The notes under the pieces: generated by a model | Database searches by the model: none | What the model was told of the DNA's origin: nothing | The model's input: the letters and a program-made list of their open reading frames with translations, nothing else | Part shown: positions 25,105 to 34,047 of the stretch, in pieces | Layout: the number at the start of each line of letters is the position of its first letter | Numbering within the stretch: position 1 is the first letter of the stretch | Source: Bordetella parapertussis | GTDB lineage: Bacteria > Pseudomonadota > Gammaproteobacteria > Burkholderiales > SG8-41 | DNA: 64,000 nt | Direction of reading: 5' to 3' | Assembly: GCA_945885345.1 (NCBI GenBank) | Contig: CAMCYP010000019.1 | Location: 1-64,000, forward strand | Made by a program: the position numbers and the translations under genes

Positions 25105-25854
25105 TCAGAACATCTGTTGACCGCCGTCGACGTATATCAACTGCCCGCTGATCATCGTTCCTGCCGGCATGCACAGGTAACGCACAAGACCGGCCACTTC
25201 TTCCGGTGTTGAGCGGCGGCCCATCGGCACATTGGTGACGGGTGCGCGTTCCGAGCGATCTGCTGCGCGGGCGGTGTCCATCTGACCCGGCGCTACGCAA
25301 TTGACGTTGATCTTGTATTCGCCGAGTTCCTTGGCCAGTGCGCGGGTCATGCCCCACAGACCATGTTTGCCGACGGAGCCGTGCACGCGTTTTTTTGAGC
25401 CCGACAACGCAGTCATGCCGCCGAGGGTGACGATGCTGCCGCCGCCCGCCTTGATCATGGAGGGCAGGCAGGCTTTGGTGCAGTGGAAGGAACCGTCCAG
25501 CGTAATGGACAGCAGGCGGCGCCACTCTTCAAAACTCATGTCGATGAAGGCGGTTTCCTTGCGGATCGAGGCGTTGAGAATCAGGATGTCGATCTTGCCG
25601 TATTTCTTGATGATGTCTGCCGTCATCGCGTTGACGGCGGCACCGTCGGCGATGTCGGCCATGAAAACATCCGCCTTGCCGCCGGCTGCGCGGATTTCCT
25701 GCGCGACGGCTTCCGCGTCATCCCTGGCCGCGCGGGCGTTGACGGCGACCGTGGCACCGGCTTCTGCCAGTGCGATTGCAATGGCACGACCGATGTTGCG
25801 TGCCGCGCCGGTCACCAGGGCCACCTTGCCTGCGAGTTCCTTGCCAGCTGCCAT
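25105..25854 (-). CDS. SDR-family protein lacking canonical catalytic Ser/Tyr (second copy)
   Basis: A 249-residue SDR fold closely resembling the protein at 18290-19042. The cofactor motif TGAARNIGRAIA is intact. The catalytic Ser position reads SIVTLGGMTA and the Tyr-x3-Lys region HGSVGKHG, so Lys is kept while the Tyr is absent. The N-A-G motif is LNAS. Strongly shared blocks are LDGSFHCTKACLPSMI and GMTRALAKELG. The start ATG follows GGAGGTGGAGC. It is divergent from a Bug gene, as is its relative. Both may be non-canonical reductases or use another residue for catalysis. Confidence 0.85.
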   Translation of the reverse strand: MAAGKELAGKVALVTGAARNIGRAIAIALAEAGATVAVNARAARDDAEAVAQEIRAAGGKADVFMADIADGAAVNAMTADIIKKYGKIDILILNASIRKETAFIDMSFEEWRRLLSITLDGSFHCTKACLPSMIKAGGGSIVTLGGMTALSGSKKRVHGSVGKHGLWGMTRALAKELGEYKINVNCVAPGQMDTARAADRSERAPVTNVPMGRRSTPEEVAGLVRYLCMPAGTMISGQLIYVDGGQQMF

Positions 25855-25951
25855 GCTCCACCTCCGGGATTGGGATCCGTTTCAGATCCGAGTTTGTTGA
25901 TCTGCCGCGCCCGGGGAGGGCGCGCGTGCCGGACGATTTTACCGGTTGCCG

Positions 25952-26148
25952 TAGGGCCTGTTAATCATCATTTCATGAGTGCGACAACGCCCTGGGGCCA
26001 AATCGTCCCGTCCCTGCGGGTTGTGGCCAAAATCGCCACTGGCAGCGTTGCTTGCCTTGCCCATATACTTGATATGGGCCGCAGCAAGCGCCTTGCCACT
26101 GACGATTTTGGCCTCAACGCATCTCATGAAATGATGATTAGCAGGCCC
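25952..26148. mobile_element. MITE-like 197-bp imperfect palindrome
   Basis: Ends are near-perfect inverted repeats: GGGCCTGTTAATCATCATTT at 25952 and, on the other strand from 26148, GGGCCTGCTAATCATCATTT. Both continue into CATGAG. The inner halves are also complementary, with GGCCAAAATCGCCACTGGCA facing TGCCACTGACGATTTTGGCC (the outer-strand reading). The whole element can fold into one long hairpin. It has no coding capacity and ends 39 bases before the Bug start, so it may also influence expression. I see no clear target duplication. Confidence 0.8.
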
Positions 26149-26187
26149 TTGGTTTACCATGCAGTCCCCGAAGCGAGGAGAGAAATA

Positions 26188-27180
26188 ATGAAAAAAGAAG
26201 GCATGAAAAAAGTATTGCCCAAGCTGTGGTCTGTGATGATCCTGATGGCGCTGGCCCCGCTGGCCATAGCCGCACAGGCCTGGCCCGACAAACCCATACG
26301 CGTGATCCTGTCTGTGCCCGCAGGCGCCACGCCCGATGTCACGGCCCGTCTGGTATTTCCGGGCGTGTCCCACGAGCTTGGCCAGCCCCTGGTTGCCGAC
26401 AACCGTGCCGGCGGCGGTGGCATCATCGGCGCCGAGATTGCCTCCCAGGCCGCACCTGACGGTTACACGCTGTTCATCAGCAGTCCCGGCGCGCTGACCA
26501 TCCTGCCGCACCTGCGCAAGGCACCGCTGCCCTATGACACGCTGCGTGATTTTGCCCCGATCAGCCTGATTTCGATCGGACCGTTCGTGCTGATCGTGCA
26601 TCCGTCGGTGCCGGCGAAAAACATCAAGGAACTGATTGCGCTGGCCAAGGCGCAGCCCGGCAAGCTCAATTACGCGTCTGCCGGTAACGGCGTTGCCAAT
26701 CACCTGGCGGGTGAGCTCTTTAAGCAGATGACCGGTACCGATATTGTGCACGTGCCGTACAAGGGCGCACCGCAGGCGGTGATCGACGTGGTCGGCGGGC
26801 ACATGCAGATGATGTTCAATTCGATTTCACCCATCATTGGCCATATCCAGGCCGGCCGCGTGCGGGTGCTGGGCATCGCCAGCCTGCAGCGTTCACCGCA
26901 GATGCCCGACCTGCCAACCATCAGTGAATCCGGTGTGCCCGGTTTCGAGGCGGTGAACTGGTTTGGCATGTTCGCGCCGGCAAAAACGCCGAAGGTCATC
27001 ATCAACCGCGTCAACGCGGCACTGGTCAAGACGGTTAAGTCACCGGACATCCATGCACAGTTCATCAAGCTTGGCGCGGACCCCGTGGGCAGCAGTGTCG
27101 AGGAGTTCGCCGCCTTCGTCCGCCGCGACATGGAAAAATACGCGAAGATCGTAAAGATCTCCGGCGCAAAAATTGATTAA
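26188..27180 (+). CDS. Bug/TctC-family periplasmic solute-binding protein
   Basis: A 330-residue exported binding protein. The ATG at 26188 follows GAGGAGAGAAATA. A longer signal peptide with a basic start (MKKEGMKKVLPKLW) is cut near AAQAWPDKP. Hallmarks: IRVILSVPAGATPDVTAR, VADNRAGGGGIIGAEIA, PDGYTLFISSPGALTI and HVPYKGAPQAVIDVVGGH. Upstream lies the MITE-like palindrome and, divergently, an SDR gene. A class II aldolase gene follows after 44 bases and is likely co-transcribed. The ligand could be an aldol or a hydroxy-acid, but this is inference. Confidence 0.93.
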   Translation: MKKEGMKKVLPKLWSVMILMALAPLAIAAQAWPDKPIRVILSVPAGATPDVTARLVFPGVSHELGQPLVADNRAGGGGIIGAEIASQAAPDGYTLFISSPGALTILPHLRKAPLPYDTLRDFAPISLISIGPFVLIVHPSVPAKNIKELIALAKAQPGKLNYASAGNGVANHLAGELFKQMTGTDIVHVPYKGAPQAVIDVVGGHMQMMFNSISPIIGHIQAGRVRVLGIASLQRSPQMPDLPTISESGVPGFEAVNWFGMFAPAKTPKVIINRVNAALVKTVKSPDIHAQFIKLGADPVGSSVEEFAAFVRRDMEKYAKIVKISGAKID

Positions 27181-27224
27181 AAGCGTTGATTAAAAACATC
27201 GACTGAGCCGACGCACTCCCGCAA

Positions 27225-28025
27225 ATGGTTGCCCGCGCCAAACAGAAACACATTGCGACCCGCGGCGCGCGTCCCCGCACGCTGCGGGCACGCATCGGGG
27301 AAGCGGAATGGCAGGCGCGCTGCGCACTCGCCGCGGCGCACCGGCTGGTCGCGCATTTTGTGTCGGTCGATCTGACGTATAACCACATATCGTTGAGGGT
27401 GCCCGGCGAACCGGAGCATTTCCTGGTCAAGGCCGACAACGTGTTCATGGAGCAGGTGACGGCATCCAACCTGGTCAAATATGACCTGGAAGGCCGGCAG
27501 GTCGGCGTGTCACCGTTCAAGGCCAGTCCCGCGGCGTACAACCTGCATGCTGCTGTATTGCGCACGCGGCCCGACATCCATTCCGCAGTGCATACGCATT
27601 CGCCGGCGAACCTGGCGGTATCAGCGCAGCAGCACGGCTTGCTGCCGCTGACCCAGCAGGCGATGCGCTTTTACGAGCGCATCGCGCGTTATGCGAACGA
27701 GGTCGACGACACCACGCGTGAAGGCGCCGACCAGCTGGCTGCTGCCCTTGGCAAACAATGGGTCATGCTGCTGGAGAATCACGGCGCGCTGGTGTGCGGC
27801 ACGACGCTGCCCGAAGCCTACATCTACCATCACTTTTTCGAGCTGGCCTGTCGTGCGCAGATCGGTGCGCTGGCTGGTGGCGTGAAACTGATTATTCCGG
27901 AACCGGCGGTCTGCGCAGCACGTGCGGCAAAGTTCGGCCGCATGGGCGTCTACAACGCCGACAGCCGTGACTGGGTGGCGAGCATGGCGCTGGTCGAGAA
28001 GTTGTATCCCGACTACAAGACTTAA
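27225..28025 (+). CDS. Class II aldolase/adducin-family protein
   Basis: A 266-residue protein of the class II aldolase/adducin family. The zinc-binding histidines of the aldolase active site are in HSAVHTHSPANLAVS (the two His of HTH), with a further His near the middle in YIYHHFFELACRAQIG and in NHGALVCG. A likely acid is Glu in DNVFMEQVTASNL. Such enzymes cleave or epimerise sugar phosphates or decarboxylate 3-oxo acids. The N-terminal 20 residues are basic and not conserved, so the start could be internal. It follows a Bug gene. Its stop overlaps that of the convergent hydrolase gene by three bases. Confidence 0.85.
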   Translation: MVARAKQKHIATRGARPRTLRARIGEAEWQARCALAAAHRLVAHFVSVDLTYNHISLRVPGEPEHFLVKADNVFMEQVTASNLVKYDLEGRQVGVSPFKASPAAYNLHAAVLRTRPDIHSAVHTHSPANLAVSAQQHGLLPLTQQAMRFYERIARYANEVDDTTREGADQLAAALGKQWVMLLENHGALVCGTTLPEAYIYHHFFELACRAQIGALAGGVKLIIPEPAVCAARAAKFGRMGVYNADSRDWVASMALVEKLYPDYKT

Positions 28026-28870
28026 GCCGACTGGCGTTTCAAAAACGCCAGCAGCATCCCCGCCATTTCCGCTTCCTTTGCGGCCCAGTCTTCCGGCGGT
28101 ACCACGTCGACGTCCAGGTGTTCGGCGAACAGGATGTTCAGCGTGGCATCAGGCAGCAGTTTCGCCAGTCCTTCGCCGACCGCCTTGGGATGGGTGTTGT
28201 CATTACCGGGGATCACGCAGGCCGGCGCCTTGATTGAACGCAGTTGTTCGGCGCTGGCGCCGATCACCGGCAGGCCGGCTTCGCTCAGGAAACCTTCACT
28301 CCAGCGCGTCATCGCGGCGATTACAGCCTTTGGGTCCGCACCCAGCAGGCGTTCGCGGTTCGGTGCATGCGCGGCCATCAGGTCGCGGAAGTGCGGCATT
28401 GCGCACAGGGCTGCCATGCCACCGGCCCGCATCGCGGCGATGTACTGACCGTAATATTCTTTTGCCAGACGTTTCGCCGCAAACGCACCGCCGGTCACGC
28501 GCCACAGCAGCAGGCCGTGCACGGCCTGCGGATAACGCAGCGCGAAGGCCAGTGACATGCGGCAGCCGGAAGAACTGCCGCCGACAAAAACCGGTGATGT
28601 GCCTGACAAGGCGCCGATCTGTACCAGCAGCGCATGCAGGTCATCGGCCCAGACTTCATGTTCCGCCGCGTCACCTGACAGCATCACATCGGATGCGCCG
28701 CAGTTGCGCCGGTCATGGATCAACACGCGATGACCGGCATCCGCGATGCGCTGCGCCAGTGACTGGACGGCGGCCAGCGCGCGTCGTCCGCCGGGTGACA
28801 GGGCGACCCAGGGACCGCTGCTGCCGAGGATTTCGTAATTCAGGCTTGCGCCGTTGATGGTTGTTCTCAT
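28022..28870 (-). CDS. Alpha/beta hydrolase
   Basis: A 282-residue hydrolase starting at the ATG at 28870 (MRTTINGASLNYEILG). The oxyanion loop region is SPGGRRALAAVQ, the nucleophile elbow reads FVGGSSSGCRMSLAFA (G-S-S-S-G near residue 98), the acid is in VIPGNDNTHPKAV, and the His in FAEHLDVDVVPPEDW, with His-Leu in place of a simpler GH motif. The fold and triad are recognisable; the substrate is not. It faces the class II aldolase gene with overlapping stops and is divergent from a thioesterase gene. Confidence 0.82.
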   Translation of the reverse strand: MRTTINGASLNYEILGSSGPWVALSPGGRRALAAVQSLAQRIADAGHRVLIHDRRNCGASDVMLSGDAAEHEVWADDLHALLVQIGALSGTSPVFVGGSSSGCRMSLAFALRYPQAVHGLLLWRVTGGAFAAKRLAKEYYGQYIAAMRAGGMAALCAMPHFRDLMAAHAPNRERLLGADPKAVIAAMTRWSEGFLSEAGLPVIGASAEQLRSIKAPACVIPGNDNTHPKAVGEGLAKLLPDATLNILFAEHLDVDVVPPEDWAAKEAEMAGMLLAFLKRQSA

Positions 28871-28922
28871 GATGGCCGGTATTACGCCAAGAAATTGCCC
28901 AGCCTGCAAGCGCATAAAATAT

Positions 28923-28935
28923 TAATAAAAACAAT
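28923..28935 (+). repeat. AT-rich dispersed motif, copy 3 (one mismatch)
   Basis: TAATAAAAACAAT followed after three bases by TTA. It lies in the divergent region between the hydrolase (start 28870) and the thioesterase (start 29025). Confidence 0.55.
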
Positions 28936-29024
28936 GCTTTATATATTTTCTCGCGGCGCAGTGGCAAAAAAGCCGGTCACAGCCTCGGCTATACTGCGCA
29001 CGCCATTCAACGGGGAGTTCCGCA

Positions 29025-29516
29025 GTGACTGCAAGCAAGAAAAGCCGCATCAGGGCGCCGGCACGCGCGACGCCTGCGCCCGATCAATTACCGCCCAACA
29101 AACTGCCGCAGGCCAACCGTGCGATGATCGAACAGTCGCTGTCGGTGGGCATGGGTCGTGCACTGGGCATCCGCCTGAAAAAACTCTCGCGCACCCGCAT
29201 CGATGCCGAGATGCGCGTCACTGAAGACCACATCAACCGCAGCGGCCGCATCAACGGTGGCGTGCTGATGGCGTTTGCCGACATCCTCGGCGCGATGGGT
29301 ACGCTGGCCAACCTGCCCGAGGGTTACCGCACGACGACGCTGGAATCGAAAACCAATTTTTTTGCGGCAGGCGAGGGCGATGCCCTGGCTGCAACGGTGG
29401 TGCCGTTGCACATCGGGCGTACCACCATGGTGTGGCAGACGACGATCAGCAACAAGGATCGCACACGGGTGGCCATCGTCACGCAGACGCAGATCGTGAT
29501 CCCGCGGAAAACCTGA
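29025..29516 (+). CDS. PaaI-type hotdog thioesterase
   Basis: A 163-residue hotdog-fold protein starting at GTG after GGGGAGTTCCGCA. The core RINGGVLMAFADILGAMGTL is the PaaI/YbgC-type active-site helix with the catalytic Asp in ADILG. It likely hydrolyses acyl-CoA or aryl-CoA thioesters in the cytoplasm. The N-terminal 30 residues are basic and variable (SRIRAPARATPAPDQLPP) and not part of the fold. It is divergent from a hydrolase gene and followed 107 bases later by the EptA-like gene. Confidence 0.85.
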   Translation: MTASKKSRIRAPARATPAPDQLPPNKLPQANRAMIEQSLSVGMGRALGIRLKKLSRTRIDAEMRVTEDHINRSGRINGGVLMAFADILGAMGTLANLPEGYRTTTLESKTNFFAAGEGDALAATVVPLHIGRTTMVWQTTISNKDRTRVAIVTQTQIVIPRKT

Positions 29517-29623
29517 TTTTTGGGCAAGGCGCGGGGGATCAACCCGCAGCCCGTGCCAACACTTTCTTCACAAGCCATTTTGTACACTGCACCGCTTCCG
29601 TCACCAACAGGTAAAACCATTCC

Positions 29624-31249
29624 ATGCAGGGCAGTCCATCCAGCTCCGATACCGGCATGACCATCAATCGCCTGATTCTGCTGGTCACCGTGTTTCTGTG
29701 CATCTTCGGCAACGGCACTTTCGTTGCGAACGTGCTCAAGGCGTATCCGCCGGACGGCGGCAATGCATTGGCGCTGCTTTCACTGATCATTGTGTTTGGC
29801 GGCGTCACGGTTCTGCTGCTCGGCGCAGTGTGTTTCAGGTATTCCGCCAAACCGGTGCTGATCGCCATCCTGTTGCTGTCCTCGCTGGCGGCCTGCTTCA
29901 TGGACGGTTATGGCGTCATCATCAGTGATGACATGCTGCGGAATGTTGCGCACACCAACACGTCCGAGGCCCTGGAATTATTCAATTTAAAACTGCTGAT
30001 TTACCTGACAGTGCTGGGCATCCTGCCTGCTGTTGCGGTTGGCCGCGTGCCGTTGCGCTGGCGCGGCTGGCGCAAGGAAAGCATGGCCCGCCTGAAACTG
30101 GTCGCCGCCACACTGGTACTGATTGTCGGAACCGTGCTGCTGTTCGGCAGTTTTTATGCCTCCTTTTTCAGGCAGCACAAGGAGTTGCGCCAGTACGCCA
30201 ATCCGACCTATTACATTTACTCGACAATCAAATTCGCTACCGGACTGCTCAAAACCAGTTCGAATGGGCCGATGACCGCGGTTGGCACGGATGCGAAGAT
30301 TTCCGCTGCGGACGTGTCCAGGGAACTGATCATCATGGTCGTGGGCGAAACCGCCCGGGCCGACCGTTTTTCCCTCAACGGCTATTCCCGCGATACCAAT
30401 CCGCAGCTGAGCAAAAAAAACGTGATCAGTCTTGCCAACTTCCGGGCCTGCGGTACGTCCACGGCGGTTTCGGTGCCGTGCATGTTTTTGCTGAACGGGG
30501 ATGCCAAGGAGCCATCGGCGATCAGGACTGAGGAGAATCTGCTCGATGTCCTGAAGCGCAGTGGTGTCCATGTGCTGTGGCTGGACAACAACTCCGACTC
30601 GAAGGGGGTGGCCGACCGCGTCGAGTTCCACGATTTCAGATCGGCCAAAGTCAATCCGGTCTGTGACATCGAATGCCGGGACGTGGGCATGCTGGCCGGC
30701 CTGCAAAGCTATATCGATGCCCATCCCAAGGGCGACATCCTCATCGTCCTGCACCAAATGGGCAACCACGGGCCCGCCTATTTCCGCCGCTATCCGCCCG
30801 AGTTCGAGAAATTCACGCCGGCCTGCAAGAGCAGCGACCTCAGTCAGTGCAGCCGGGAGGAAATCGGCAATGCCTATGACAACGCCATCCTCTATACCGA
30901 TCATTTCCTGGCCAAGGCCATTGAAGTGCTCGAAAAAAACGATGCTGGATTTGAGACCGCGCTGTTTTATGTCAGCGATCACGGGGAATCTCTGGGCGAA
31001 AATGGTCTCTATCTGCACGGGATGCCAAAGGCCATTGCTCCCGACGCCCAGCTCCACGTCCCTGCAGTGCTGTGGTTCGGTTCAAATTTTAGAGGGGTAA
31101 CACTACCGGCGTTGCGCATGAAAAGCCAGGTGCGCTTCACCCACAACAACGTGTTTCATACCCTGCTCGGATTTTTTGAGATTGAGACCTCGACGTACCG
31201 TCCCGACATGGACATCCTGAACGAAGCGAAACCCCGGCAGCTGAAGTGA
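29624..31249 (+). CDS. eptA: Phosphoethanolamine transferase (EptA-like)
   Basis: A 541-residue inner-membrane enzyme that adds phosphoethanolamine to lipid A or a related acceptor. Residues 12-185 hold five membrane helices, then the sulfatase-fold periplasmic domain. The zinc/nucleophile motif is VVGETARADRFSLNGY with Thr near residue 243; CGTSTAVSVPCMF and the zinc ligands in HQMGNHGPAY and SDHGESLGENG are intact, with several disulfide cysteines. Length matches EptA, which confers polymyxin resistance in other species. The start could also be the Met at 29657. No two-component regulator is nearby, so control is not visible. Confidence 0.9.
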   Translation: MQGSPSSSDTGMTINRLILLVTVFLCIFGNGTFVANVLKAYPPDGGNALALLSLIIVFGGVTVLLLGAVCFRYSAKPVLIAILLLSSLAACFMDGYGVIISDDMLRNVAHTNTSEALELFNLKLLIYLTVLGILPAVAVGRVPLRWRGWRKESMARLKLVAATLVLIVGTVLLFGSFYASFFRQHKELRQYANPTYYIYSTIKFATGLLKTSSNGPMTAVGTDAKISAADVSRELIIMVVGETARADRFSLNGYSRDTNPQLSKKNVISLANFRACGTSTAVSVPCMFLLNGDAKEPSAIRTEENLLDVLKRSGVHVLWLDNNSDSKGVADRVEFHDFRSAKVNPVCDIECRDVGMLAGLQSYIDAHPKGDILIVLHQMGNHGPAYFRRYPPEFEKFTPACKSSDLSQCSREEIGNAYDNAILYTDHFLAKAIEVLEKNDAGFETALFYVSDHGESLGENGLYLHGMPKAIAPDAQLHVPAVLWFGSNFRGVTLPALRMKSQVRFTHNNVFHTLLGFFEIETSTYRPDMDILNEAKPRQLK

Positions 31250-31391
31250 CATGCCGGGAATTTTCTGGACTTAGTGGCGTCACGAATCCGGGACATTGAC
31301 CGTCTCCGCCGTTCTGCTGAATCCGGTATCATCCCGCAGCAGCCGTTTCCCGCCGTCAGAATCCGCAGTTTTCAACCTCCGGAGATTGAAA

Positions 31392-32222
31392 ATGTCCACA
31401 CTGATCCATGTGCGCCGCTCCGTGCTGGCGCTGACACTTTCCTGTTTTGCCGCTGCTGTATTTGCCCAGGCCCAACCCACACCCGCGTTTGAACCCGAAC
31501 CCGGCCAGGCCGGCAAGGACGTGATCTGGCTTCCGACCGCGCAGGGACTGGTGGACCGCATGCTCGACATGGCGAAACTCACCGCCAAGGACATCCATTA
31601 CGACCTCGGCTCCGGCGACGGCCGCACGGTCATCACCGCCGCCCGCCGTGGCGCGACAGCCTATGGTGTTGAATACAACCCGGATATGGTCGAATTTTCA
31701 CGCCGCAATGCCGCGAAGGAAAAACTCGCCGGCAAGGCGACGTTTATCCACGGCGATATTTTTGAAACCGATTTTTCCACCGCGACCGTGATCACGCTGT
31801 TTCTGCTGCCCGACCTCAACGTCAAGCTGCGTCCGAAAATCCTCGACATGAAGCCCGGTACCCGCGTGGTGTCCAATTCGTTCACGATGGGCGACTGGAA
31901 GTCCGACGAGAGCCAGACCGCCAGTAAGGACTGTACCAGCTACTGCACCGCCTATCTTTGGATCGTGCCGGCCAAGGTCGCGGGCTACTGGACCGCGGGC
32001 AAGGATGAAATCAAGTTCGCCCAGGAATACCAGATGGTGCATGGTTCGGTCGGCAGCAGAGGCAGACTGGCGCCGGTGCTGAACGGCCGGCTGCGCGGCG
32101 ACGAAATCAGTTTCACTGCAGGCGACGGCCGTTATACCGGCAAAGTCGGCGCCGACCGCATCGAAGGCACTGTGACGGTGGCAGGCAAAACGTCGCCGTG
32201 GGTTGCGACCCGCAACAAGTAA
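31392..32222 (+). CDS. Exported class I SAM-dependent methyltransferase
   Basis: A 276-residue protein with a clear signal peptide (MSTLIHVRRSVLALTLSCFA, cleavage after FAQA near residue 28) followed by a class I methyltransferase domain. The SAM-binding motif I is HYDLGSGDGRTVITAA and the acidic residue after strand 2 is in AYGVEYNPDMVEF; motif IV region is THPE-like in TFIHGDIFETDF. The C-terminal 80 residues form an extra beta-rich part. A methyltransferase in the periplasm is unexpected because SAM is cytoplasmic, unless the signal is not cut. A Shine-Dalgarno (GGAGATTG) precedes the ATG. The UbiD gene follows nine bases later. Confidence 0.83.
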   Translation: MSTLIHVRRSVLALTLSCFAAAVFAQAQPTPAFEPEPGQAGKDVIWLPTAQGLVDRMLDMAKLTAKDIHYDLGSGDGRTVITAARRGATAYGVEYNPDMVEFSRRNAAKEKLAGKATFIHGDIFETDFSTATVITLFLLPDLNVKLRPKILDMKPGTRVVSNSFTMGDWKSDESQTASKDCTSYCTAYLWIVPAKVAGYWTAGKDEIKFAQEYQMVHGSVGSRGRLAPVLNGRLRGDEISFTAGDGRYTGKVGADRIEGTVTVAGKTSPWVATRNK

Positions 32223-32231
32223 GCAGGGCGC

Positions 32232-33878
32232 ATGAAAAAGTCCGACCGCGGTTACGCGGACCTGCATGACCATCTGGATGCGCTGCGCGAGCGGGGCTTG
32301 CTGATCGAGGTCAATCGCGCGATCGACAAGGACTCGGAGATGCACCCGCTGGTGCGCTGGCAGTACGTCGGTGGCATCGAGGAGCATGAGCGCAAGGCCT
32401 TCCTGTTTACCAATGTCGTCAACGCGCAGGGCCGGAAGTACAAGTTTCCGGTGGTGGTCGGCGCCTTTGCCGGCAACCGCGAAATCTACGGTGTCGGCAT
32501 GCGGGCGCCGCTGGAGGAAGTGCAGAGTCGCTGGGACCATGCCATTGCCAATCCGATTCCGCCGCGCGTGGTGGAGACTGGCGCCTGCCAGGAGGTGGTG
32601 ATCACCGGGGATGCGCTGAAGGGTGAAGGCAACGGGCTGGATGCGCTGCCGATCCCCGTGTCGACGCCGGGATTCGATGGTGCGCCGACGCTGACGGCGA
32701 CCAATGTGATTACCAAGGATCCGGAAACCGGTATCCAGAACCACGGCACCTACCGTGCCGGCCTGAAGGCGCCGGACCGCATGGTTGTGCGCATGGCGAC
32801 GCGGGTTGGCGGCGCCGGTGGTTACCGTCATTACCAGAAGCACCAGAAGCGTGGCGACAAGTCCATGCCGGTGGCGATCGTGCTTGGTGCGCCACCTTGC
32901 GTGGCCTTTGTCGCGCCGATGAAACTGCCGATTGATCTTGATGAAGTAGGCGTGGCCGGCGGTGTCGCCGGTGCGCCGATCAACGTCGTCAAGGCGAAGA
33001 CCGTTGATCTGCTGGTGCCGGCAGACGCGGAGATCGTGATTGAAGGTTTCATCGATACCGAACATGTCGAACCCGAAGGCCCGTTCGGCGAATCGCACGG
33101 CCATGTCGCGCTGGAACAGTTCAACATGCCGATGCGGGTGACGGCGATTACCCATCGCAAGGATGCGATTGTGGCTTCGTACCTGAGCCAGGTCACGCCC
33201 AGTGAATCGAGCGCGATCAAGCGCGTGTCGTACGAACCGATGTTCCTGTCGCATTTGCGTAATACGCTGGGCATCAAGGGTGTGAAGCGGGTGACCCTGC
33301 ATGAGCGCATGACCGCGCTGCGGCGCATGACGGTGGTCACCGTCGAGCAGGGTACGCCGCGTAGTGAAGTATGGCGCGCGCTCTATGGCGTGACTTCATT
33401 CAAGGCCGACTGCGGCAAGATCGGCATTGCGGTGAACGAAGACATCGAGCCGGAAAATTCCGATGCGCTGTTCTGGGCGCTGGCTTTCCGCATGAATCCG
33501 GCGGAAGACCTGCAGGTGCTGAAGCACCGCAGCGGCGGCCATGGTCCCGAACGCGAACACGAGACCGACCAGGAAGACGCGACACTGCTGATCGACGCCA
33601 CGGCCAAGGAAATCCTGCCTCCGTTTGCGCTGCCGAAGCAGGAGTATATGGAGGGCGCACGCAAAATCTGGGACGAGATCGGCCTGCCCAAGCTGCGGCC
33701 GCAGGCGCCGTGGTTCGGTGCGCCGGTCGGCGACTGGCTGGCACAATGGGATGAAGGCGGGCGTCGCGCTGCGACCGGCGGTTATCTGGAGAACGGCCGC
33801 ATCAGTGAGCAGGCGCAGCGTTCGGGCCTGCGGCCCGAAACCAGCTACCGTCCGGACCGGGATAAAAATAAAAAATAA
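32232..33878 (+). CDS. UbiD-family (de)carboxylase
   Basis: A 548-residue prenylated-FMN-dependent decarboxylase. The C-terminal half carries HVEPEGPFGESHGHVALEQ, the conserved loop with the active-site Glu region, and the N-terminal domain has APPCVAFVAPMKLPIDLDEVGVAGG. The E-P-x-G-P-F-G segment and RHYQKHQKRG basic loop fit the family. Members act on aromatic or unsaturated acids; UbiX, needed for the cofactor, is not in the window. It follows the exported methyltransferase at nine bases. The final residues are lysine-rich (DRDKNKK). Confidence 0.9.
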   Translation: MKKSDRGYADLHDHLDALRERGLLIEVNRAIDKDSEMHPLVRWQYVGGIEEHERKAFLFTNVVNAQGRKYKFPVVVGAFAGNREIYGVGMRAPLEEVQSRWDHAIANPIPPRVVETGACQEVVITGDALKGEGNGLDALPIPVSTPGFDGAPTLTATNVITKDPETGIQNHGTYRAGLKAPDRMVVRMATRVGGAGGYRHYQKHQKRGDKSMPVAIVLGAPPCVAFVAPMKLPIDLDEVGVAGGVAGAPINVVKAKTVDLLVPADAEIVIEGFIDTEHVEPEGPFGESHGHVALEQFNMPMRVTAITHRKDAIVASYLSQVTPSESSAIKRVSYEPMFLSHLRNTLGIKGVKRVTLHERMTALRRMTVVTVEQGTPRSEVWRALYGVTSFKADCGKIGIAVNEDIEPENSDALFWALAFRMNPAEDLQVLKHRSGGHGPEREHETDQEDATLLIDATAKEILPPFALPKQEYMEGARKIWDEIGLPKLRPQAPWFGAPVGDWLAQWDEGGRRAATGGYLENGRISEQAQRSGLRPETSYRPDRDKNKK

Positions 33879-33916
33879 GTTGCAGCCGGCATGCCGCGCA
33901 GTTATCTCGTTAACTA

Positions 33917-33929
33917 ATTGTTTATATTG
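33917..33929 (-). repeat. AT-rich dispersed motif, copy 4 (one mismatch)
   Basis: The minus strand reads CAATATAAACAAT followed after three bases by TTA. It lies 38 bases after the UbiD stop. Confidence 0.5.
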
Positions 33930-34047
33930 AGTTATTTTTTCAGCGGCGGCGGCGGGCCGTGCAGCGCAGTTACACATGCTGGACGCTCGACTCCAAACTG
34001 AGCGAACATGTAGCCACAAGACAAACAGGCGCTGACGAGGAGCGATC

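Noticed and set aside
25483-26187. In-frame upstream extension of the Bug gene at 26188
   Set aside because: It would run through the MITE-like palindrome and the opposite-strand SDR gene; the ATG at 26188 has a Shine-Dalgarno and a signal peptide.
31698-33302. 534-codon minus-strand frame opposite the methyltransferase and UbiD genes
   Set aside because: It spans two well-supported genes on the other strand and lacks a start signal or domain.
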